Positions 59,264 through 64,000 of a stretch of 64,000 bases of DNA are shown in pieces. A program made the position numbers and the translations under genes. The stretch covers positions 1 through 64,000 of the forward strand of contig CAIUOG010000019.1 of NCBI GenBank assembly GCA_903900705.1, read 5' to 3'. The notes beneath the pieces are model-generated. The model saw only the letters and a list, made by a program, of their open reading frames with translations. It had not been told where the DNA came from and did no database searches. The first letter of the stretch is position 1. The number at the start of each line of letters is the position of its first letter. The DNA is from an uncultured Acidobacteriia bacterium (GTDB lineage Bacteria; Acidobacteriota; Terriglobia; Bryobacterales; Bryobacteraceae).

Positions 59264-61269
59264 TGCGGCTGTTTATTCATTTCCGGATACTTCTTCTTGG
59301 CGAGATCGATAACTTCCTTCACCTTGGAATTTGGAGCATTTGTGTTGTTACGCAGATCTCGTGCATCTTTGGCCAACTGATCCCTTGGACTGCGCGCGGC
59401 ATCGCCCTTCTCTGTCGGGATCGCCCTGTGCTCGCCCTTGGGCAAAGCTATTGCCGAGCCGGTTTTGCCGTCATAGCCATCAACTATCTGGCCGGCAGGC
59501 TGCTGCTGAGGCACGTGATGGACATCCAGATTGCCGCCGGTCGCCGAGTTGCCCTTCAAATCGTTCGCGGACCCAACGTCGTAAGGTTGCGTGGCTTGGC
59601 CCTTACTGAACATCACACTGGCACCCGGGCCGGGATAGAACTCCGAGGTGCAAGATACTCCGCAGGCTGAAGGCGCGCTGTTTAGAGCGTCCAGCCCACG
59701 GCCAATGGCGTCGGTCGTCTTATTAACCAACGCAACTGTGGCGGCGATAGCTCGCTGTCCTGCCGGAGACGCAAGATACGCCGCCGTCGCTCCAACTCCG
59801 GCCACCACAGCCGTGGCCTCAGCGATGCATGCATCCCAAAAACAGTGTCCGTCCGCATCAGCCCTCGAGAGAGGATTGTTCCGAACGTAGCTATAGAGAT
59901 TCAGCGTTTGCGGATCAGTCAGATCAGCATAAGGAACGGCCTGCGGTGTTGGCGACCAGTCCGGACTCGTGAACCTTCCCTGAGCACTCGACAAATATCT
60001 TGCCCCGAAGTAATCGAGACCCGTTTCCGCATCCCGTTCTTTGCCGGTAAATTTCCGGCGCAGGTCATCGCCCGCGTCCGCCGTCAGATACCCCAGCCCC
60101 GCGGTCCGCCCCCCGGTGCCCGCGAACAGTTCCTCTCCAAACGGCCGGTAATCATGGCGTTCCACCGGCGTCGCGGTCACTCCATCCGTCATCAGCCGCG
60201 TACTGCCCAGATGATCCACCGTCAGATAGCAGGTCGTACACGCCGCCACTGTTGCCGCGCCACCGTACTCCGCCACAACCTCACCCTGCGCGTCATACAG
60301 GTACGCCGTCGTCGTCGACCCCTGCTTCATCACCCGACGCCCGTCGCCATCATAGCTGTACGTGGTCGTCTGGGGCGCCTCGCCCGTCTGCATTGTGAAT
60401 GCGCTTGACGCCATGCGCCCTTCCGCATCCAGCACATTTGACCAGGCGCCCATCTGCCGCAGATTCCCCGCCGCATCGTACTTCGAATTCCCCGTCTGCA
60501 ACCAGTTCCGGGAATCAAAATTACTCGAAGCCGTCGCCGCGAAGGGCGAGATGCTCACCCCCGCGCTGTTCCCCCCGTCAACCCAGCGATTCCCAAACGA
60601 ATCATAGCCAAACGTCTCCTTCCAGGCCGATCCCTCCATCGCGCTCTTCAGCCTGTTAAACGGGTCGTACAGGTATTGCTGCGTCGCTCCCAGTCCACCC
60701 AGCGTGGTCGATTGCACATTCCCATTGTTCGTGGAACAGGAACCCGCACTGCCCGCACAGTAATAAACATCAAAACCAAACGCAGAACGCGCCGCCGTCG
60801 CCGTCCCCACCGAAATCGCCGAAGGCTGCAGCCGGGAGTTGTAATTCCAGCCCTCCACCAGCCCATCGCCCCGCATCATCGATGAGATCGCTCCATGCGG
60901 CACATAAGAAACCGCCGAAGCGTAGTTGGTCGTCTGCAACTGGCTCGTGACCCCGCTCAGCGACTTCGCCCGCCCCGCCGCATCGTAACAAGTCCGGACG
61001 GTCCTGCCCGAAGGATAAACCTCCGTCTCCACGTTCCCCGCAAGATTATAGGTATAGGAAAGCGCGGGATAGGCAATGCCATTGATCGTCTGGCTGCTCC
61101 GCAACACCCGCCCCGGCAAGCCACTGACGAACGTCCGATACGTCGTTTGCCCGCCCGTCGCGATGGTCTCCGTCTGCAAGTTCCCATTATTACCCGCGCC
61201 GCCCCTGATCCTGAAGCGTGTCCCCAACCCGATCCAGGAGCCTCCGGCAACTTCCACGCCGAAAGACAC
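59260..61269 (-). CDS. Rhs-family toxin tip 2, N-terminally truncated
   Basis: 669 residues from GTG 61269; the first 30 residues do not look Rhs-like, so the true gene is broken upstream. YD repeats run to about 400, then TVDHLGSTRLMTDG, KERDAETGLDYFGARYLSSA, RFTSPDWSP and NPLSRADADG (the usual DPDG changed to DADG, 471-474). The variable region 475-669 has a hydrophobic segment and a C-terminal domain with LDVHHVPQQQPAGQIVDGYD, ALPKGEHRAIP and DARDLRNNTNAPNSKVKEV; the His-His and Glu-His pairs suggest a metal-dependent nuclease, as in HNH-like polymorphic toxins (inference). Coupled to the immunity-type gene. Confidence 0.8.
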   Translation of the reverse strand: MSFGVEVAGGSWIGLGTRFRIRGGAGNNGNLQTETIATGGQTTYRTFVSGLPGRVLRSSQTINGIAYPALSYTYNLAGNVETEVYPSGRTVRTCYDAAGRAKSLSGVTSQLQTTNYASAVSYVPHGAISSMMRGDGLVEGWNYNSRLQPSAISVGTATAARSAFGFDVYYCAGSAGSCSTNNGNVQSTTLGGLGATQQYLYDPFNRLKSAMEGSAWKETFGYDSFGNRWVDGGNSAGVSISPFAATASSNFDSRNWLQTGNSKYDAAGNLRQMGAWSNVLDAEGRMASSAFTMQTGEAPQTTTYSYDGDGRRVMKQGSTTTAYLYDAQGEVVAEYGGAATVAACTTCYLTVDHLGSTRLMTDGVTATPVERHDYRPFGEELFAGTGGRTAGLGYLTADAGDDLRRKFTGKERDAETGLDYFGARYLSSAQGRFTSPDWSPTPQAVPYADLTDPQTLNLYSYVRNNPLSRADADGHCFWDACIAEATAVVAGVGATAAYLASPAGQRAIAATVALVNKTTDAIGRGLDALNSAPSACGVSCTSEFYPGPGASVMFSKGQATQPYDVGSANDLKGNSATGGNLDVHHVPQQQPAGQIVDGYDGKTGSAIALPKGEHRAIPTEKGDAARSPRDQLAKDARDLRNNTNAPNSKVKEVIDLAKKKYPEMNKQPQ

Positions 61270-61408
61270 CGGGCTTCCAGAGGGCTTCCGCGCGCTTCAA
61301 CGCCGTTTCTCGGCGGCCTGCATCACGAATACAGGCTGGAAAAGGAGGCTGCGTAGTGGCGGATCGAATTTTTGCGCACCACAGCCGTATACTCGGCGCT
61401 TCAATCGC

Positions 61409-61663
61409 TCATCGATGACCGATGTTCCTGTGCGGCGGTTTTTTCAGTCCAGGTTTGAATCCGCCAGGGTCCTCGTTCTCACTGAACTCCTGATAGGGAC
61501 CAACTTTCGCATTCCATGAAACCTCGATCGGGATGCCCTCCGGTCTGCCACCCCTGCCTGGATAGCTGAACAGGATTGTGAAGGCATCCTGACCATCGGA
61601 CCTCCATCCAGTCCCGCCGCTTACGGTTCCATCACAACCCGCACAGGATTCTATCCCACGCAT
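61409..61663 (-). CDS. Small doubtful open reading frame
   Basis: 84 residues. The middle (DAFTILFSYPGRGGRPEGIP, VSWNAKVGPYQEFSENED) has the composition of a real protein, but no family is recognised, there is no ribosome site, and the first 25 residues are Gly/Ser-rich. It could be the tail of a further toxin or immunity gene, given its place just upstream of Rhs 2, or chance. Confidence 0.25.
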   Translation of the reverse strand: MRGIESCAGCDGTVSGGTGWRSDGQDAFTILFSYPGRGGRPEGIPIEVSWNAKVGPYQEFSENEDPGGFKPGLKKPPHRNIGHR

Positions 61664-61989
61664 CGTCAGTCACTTAGCGCCGCTCCCACACCCAAACCCC
61701 ACCCTCGCCATGCCATAACCATATCGTGACCCACCTCCACACCCACCGCCGCGCCGCTCAAACCACCACCACCTCCTCCCGCCCTCTTTTTGCCGCAAAA
61801 AACGAAAAAATTGCGGAACGAACCTGCCAGGTGATTGATTCTAAAAGCCACCCCTCCAAAACTGTGCACCAAACCCGACCCTTCCCACACCGTTTCGCGC
61901 CCGTTTTCGCCTCCTTTTTCGTCATTTTACGCACTTTTGTACACAAAAAGCGCGGATACGGGGCGCCCCGCCCCCCACTCTTCGCACTG

Positions 61990-62334
61990 TCGCCCGGCCC
62001 GTTTCAGCAACAGCGCGATGCCGCCCTGAAACGCGGGCGCCAGGAACGCCTTAGCCCCCGTCACCAGTCGGAACTTCTGCGTCCCCGCCGGCTCCAGATA
62101 CGGCTTGATGACCGCGCGTCTGCCCGGACGGTCCCACCACGGCTCATTGCAGATCTCAGAAATGACGTTCGGCCAAGCCCGGGTTTCTTTCACCAGCCGG
62201 CGCGTGTACCGCTCCTGCCAGCCGGGCGTCTTCCCTTTGTCCCGCGTCTGGCCCTTTCCGGGCGGGCTGCGCCGCGAGAGCCAGCGCGGACAGCGGGCGG
62301 GCGGCGCAGGCGGGCGCGAAGTTTTCACCACCAC
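61990..62334 (-). pseudogene. Glycoside-hydrolase-like fragment
   Basis: Minus-strand codons at 62214-62125 read ERYTRRLVKETRAWPNVIS then EICNEPWWDRP, matching the segment around the acid/base Glu (NEP) of GH5-like glycosidases. Upstream and downstream sequence in this frame does not continue as a glycosidase, so it is a remnant of a decayed gene. It borders the sulfatase, which may once have been its partner (inference). Confidence 0.35.
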
Positions 62335-62345
62335 CGTGTAAGGGC

Positions 62346-62351
62346 TAAAAT
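62346..62351 (+). promoter_or_regulatory. -10 hexamer TAAAAT, 9 bases before ATG 62361 (leaderless)
   Basis: TAAAAT is followed by exactly nine bases and the sulfatase ATG. No Shine-Dalgarno sequence; TTTCAC lies 17 bases upstream as a weak -35. Confidence 0.5.
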
Positions 62352-62360
62352 GCGGAGACG

Positions 62361-63887
62361 ATGTCTACTCTCTCCCGACGCGGCTTTCTGCAAAGCGCCG
62401 CCGCTGCGGTCGCCGCGCAGGCCCAGCCCCGGAAGCCTGAAAAGCCCAACATCGTCCTCATCTATGCCGATGACGTGGGCTATGGTGACCTCAGCTGCTA
62501 CGGGGCAACCTCTGTGAAGACCCCGAACCTCGACAAGATCGCCGGCGGCGGCCTGCGCCTCACGGACGCGCACTGCACCTCCGCCACCTGCACCCCCTCG
62601 CGCTACTCGCTGATGACCGGCGAGTACGCCTGGCGCAGAAAGGGCACCGGCGTGTTGCCCGGTGACGCGGCCGCGCTCATCACCCCGGATCGCACCACCC
62701 TGCCCTCCGTGCTGAAGAAGGCGGGCTACGCCACCGGTTGTGTGGGCAAGTGGCACCTCGGTCTCGGCGACGGCAACGTCGACTGGAACCAACAAATCCG
62801 GCCCGGCCCGAACGACCTCGGCTTCGATTACTCGTTCATCATCCCGGCCACCGGCGACCGCGTGCCGTGCGTCTTCGTCGAAAACGGACGGGTCTTTAAC
62901 CTCGATCCGGCCGACCCCATCACCACCAGCTATAAGGAACCCTTTCCCGGCGAACCCGTCGCCAGGGAGCATCCCGAACTGCTGAAGATGCGGGCCAGCC
63001 ACGGACACGATCAGGCGCTCATCAACGGCGTCGGGCGCATCGGCTATATGAAGGGCGGGAAGTCCGCGCTGTGGGTGGATGAGGACATCGCCTTCACGCT
63101 CACCGGCAAAGCCACCCGGTTTATCGACGGCCATCGCACCGAGCCCTTCTTTCTCTACTTCGCGACGCATGATATTCACGTGCCGCGCCTTCCGAATTCC
63201 CGGTTCGTCGGCAAGACGAAAATGGGACCGCGCGGGGACGCCATCGCGGAACTCGATTGGTCGGTCGGCGAGATCATCAATGCGCTTGAACGCAACGGCC
63301 TCACCCGGAACACGCTGCTGATGTTTTCAAGCGACAACGGACCGGTGGTGGACGACGGTTATCAGGATCAGGCGGCGGAAAAGCTCGGCACGCACAAACC
63401 GGCGGGACAGTATCGCGGGGGCAAGTACAGCAGTTTCGATGGCGGCACCCGCGTTCCCTGGATGGTCCGCTGGCCCGGGCATGTGGAGGTGGACAGCACC
63501 TCCGACGCGCCCCTTAGCCAGGTGGACCTGCTGGCCTCGCTCGCGGCGCTCACCGGCCAGACGCTTCCGGGCGAAGCCGCGCCGGACAGCTTCAACCAGC
63601 TGACCGCTCTGCTCGGTCAGTCGAAAACCGGCCGCCCGTACGTGATCGAACATGCCGGCACGCTCGCCATCACGCAGCAGGGCTGGAAGTACATCGCCCC
63701 GGGCAAGGGCCAGAAGGTCGACCGGTTCACCAATACCGAACTCGGCAACGACCCCGACCCGCAGCTGTACAACCTCCGCGAAGACCCGGGCGAGAAGAAC
63801 AACCTCGCGGCGAAGGAACCGGAGCGCGTCCGGGCGCTTGCCGCCCTGCTGGATCGCGTGAAGGCCGAAGCGCGCAGCAGGCCTTAA
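62361..63887 (+). CDS. Type I sulfatase (arylsulfatase), TAT-exported
   Basis: 508 residues. Twin-arginine signal MSTLSRRGFLQSAAAAVAAQ. IYADDVGYGDLSCYG carries the first metal Asp pair (37, 38); CTPSR at 77-81 supplies formylglycine Cys77; VGKWHLGLG, ATHDIHVPR and MFSSDNGPVVDDGY complete the active site. The intervening HGHDQALINGVGRIGYMKGG is typical of arylsulfatase A-like proteins of polysaccharide degraders. It stands alone with its own leaderless-type promoter, away from the sulfatase operon at 14587. Substrate unknown. Confidence 0.9.
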   Translation: MSTLSRRGFLQSAAAAVAAQAQPRKPEKPNIVLIYADDVGYGDLSCYGATSVKTPNLDKIAGGGLRLTDAHCTSATCTPSRYSLMTGEYAWRRKGTGVLPGDAAALITPDRTTLPSVLKKAGYATGCVGKWHLGLGDGNVDWNQQIRPGPNDLGFDYSFIIPATGDRVPCVFVENGRVFNLDPADPITTSYKEPFPGEPVAREHPELLKMRASHGHDQALINGVGRIGYMKGGKSALWVDEDIAFTLTGKATRFIDGHRTEPFFLYFATHDIHVPRLPNSRFVGKTKMGPRGDAIAELDWSVGEIINALERNGLTRNTLLMFSSDNGPVVDDGYQDQAAEKLGTHKPAGQYRGGKYSSFDGGTRVPWMVRWPGHVEVDSTSDAPLSQVDLLASLAALTGQTLPGEAAPDSFNQLTALLGQSKTGRPYVIEHAGTLAITQQGWKYIAPGKGQKVDRFTNTELGNDPDPQLYNLREDPGEKNNLAAKEPERVRALAALLDRVKAEARSRP

Positions 63888-63913
63888 ATGTGATGACTCG
63901 TCGAATTCAGGCG

Positions 63914-63919
63914 TATAAT
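63914..63919 (+). promoter_or_regulatory. -10 hexamer TATAAT, 9 bases before ATG 63929 (leaderless)
   Basis: A perfect TATAAT followed by nine bases and ATG, the same arrangement and nearly the same flank (GCG before, CGA..C after) as at 41015. Confidence 0.6.
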
Positions 63920-63928
63920 CGACCCAAT

Positions 63929-64000
63929 ATGCGAATCGCGGTGCTTGCTTTTGCTCTGACCGGTACGGCATTTGGCGGAATTATCAATCCGCTCGCCGTG
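63929..64000 (+). CDS. Start of an exported protein, cut by the window edge
   Basis: 24 codons are visible: MRIAVLAFALTGTAFGG, a short signal peptide, then IINPLAV. Too little for a family call. The start is set by the TATAAT-N9-ATG promoter arrangement 42 bases after the sulfatase stop. Confidence 0.55.
   Translation, partial: MRIAVLAFALTGTAFGGIINPLAV

Larger units (their letters stand above)
61270..62360. other. Long region of gene remnants and low-complexity sequence
   Basis: 1091 bases between Rhs 2 and the sulfatase. From the left: sequence with no clear reading, a small minus-strand reading (61409-61663), a C-rich, G-poor stretch on the plus strand (about 61675-61790), an imperfect hairpin CCGCAA/TTGCGG near 61792-61815, and a glycoside-hydrolase-like fragment (about 61990-62334). 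Nothing here looks like an intact gene. Confidence 0.55.

Noticed and set aside
1-64000. tRNA, rRNA, CRISPR arrays, intact insertion sequences, replication origin
   Set aside because: No cloverleaf, array of spaced repeats, transposase or origin signal was recognised on either strand by reading; a covariance-model scan was not possible.

Overview
The window (GC-rich, dense short-gap operons, no rRNA, tRNA or CRISPR seen) looks like chromosome of an acidobacterium of the Bryobacteraceae / Solibacter type. The evidence is family content: two VWFA-related acidobacterial secreted proteins, a three-CHRD protein with a Solibacter-type C-terminal domain, an Oar-like TonB-dependent receptor with an N-terminal carboxypeptidase-regulatory domain, several TAT-exported sulfatases, CRTAC1/ASPIC-UnbV proteins paired with TPR proteins, a PEP-CTERM protein and Rhs tips. 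No taxonomic marker beyond S15, PNPase and NAD kinase is present, so the placement is inference.

Layout. 1-2841: end of an exported phosphatase-superfamily gene (-), an APC permease overlapping a PLP aminotransferase. 2883-6871: two exported VWFA-related proteins. 6873-8671 (-): sugar epimerase and xylose-isomerase-like protein. 8732-10893: rRNA methyltransferase RlmI coupled to a globin-ankyrin fusion. 10881-13003 (-): tandem FMN alpha-hydroxy-acid oxidases, one lacking its catalytic residues. 13167-25311: a membrane-anchored DNA-binding-like regulator followed by a five-gene locus (two sulfatases, Oar-like receptor, beta-helix protein, quinohemoprotein dehydrogenase) that reads as a sulfated-glycan scavenging unit. 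25394-28123: housekeeping operon xseB-ispA-tlyA-nadK. 28256-32827: CHRD protein, TPR protein, PEP-CTERM protein with a clear promoter and terminator. 33097-35417 (-): ZIP transporter, GlcD-like oxidase, small unknown. 35519-38132 (-): rpsO-pnp. 38306-42724: aldo/keto reductase-nitroreductase pair, PrsW-type membrane protease, SGNH hydrolase, Ser/Thr kinase. 42807-44758 (-): five small genes, including a retropepsin-like protease. 44862-48229: operon of CMD, DUF1348 and MOSC proteins driven by a sigma-54 promoter and divergent from a GAF/AAA+ sigma-54 activator. 48325-55257: beta-helix protein and a twice-repeated CRTAC1-TPR module. 55258-62360: accessory island with two truncated Rhs toxin tips, each followed by an immunity-type gene, plus repeats and gene remnants. 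62361-64000: a third complete sulfatase and the start of one more exported protein.

Regulation that can be read directly: five genes have a TANNNT hexamer exactly 9 bases before the start codon, which predicts leaderless mRNAs; one GG-N10-GC sigma-54 promoter has two upstream 19-bp repeats; the PEP-CTERM gene has a TTGACT-17-TAGACT promoter with two 11-bp repeats abutting the -35; strong hairpins follow the CHRD gene, the PEP-CTERM gene and pnp. The most unusual items are an immunity-type gene whose 3' end carries a diverged fragment of an Rhs toxin domain, the sigma-54 control region, the globin-ankyrin fusion, and the catalytically stripped oxidase paralogue.
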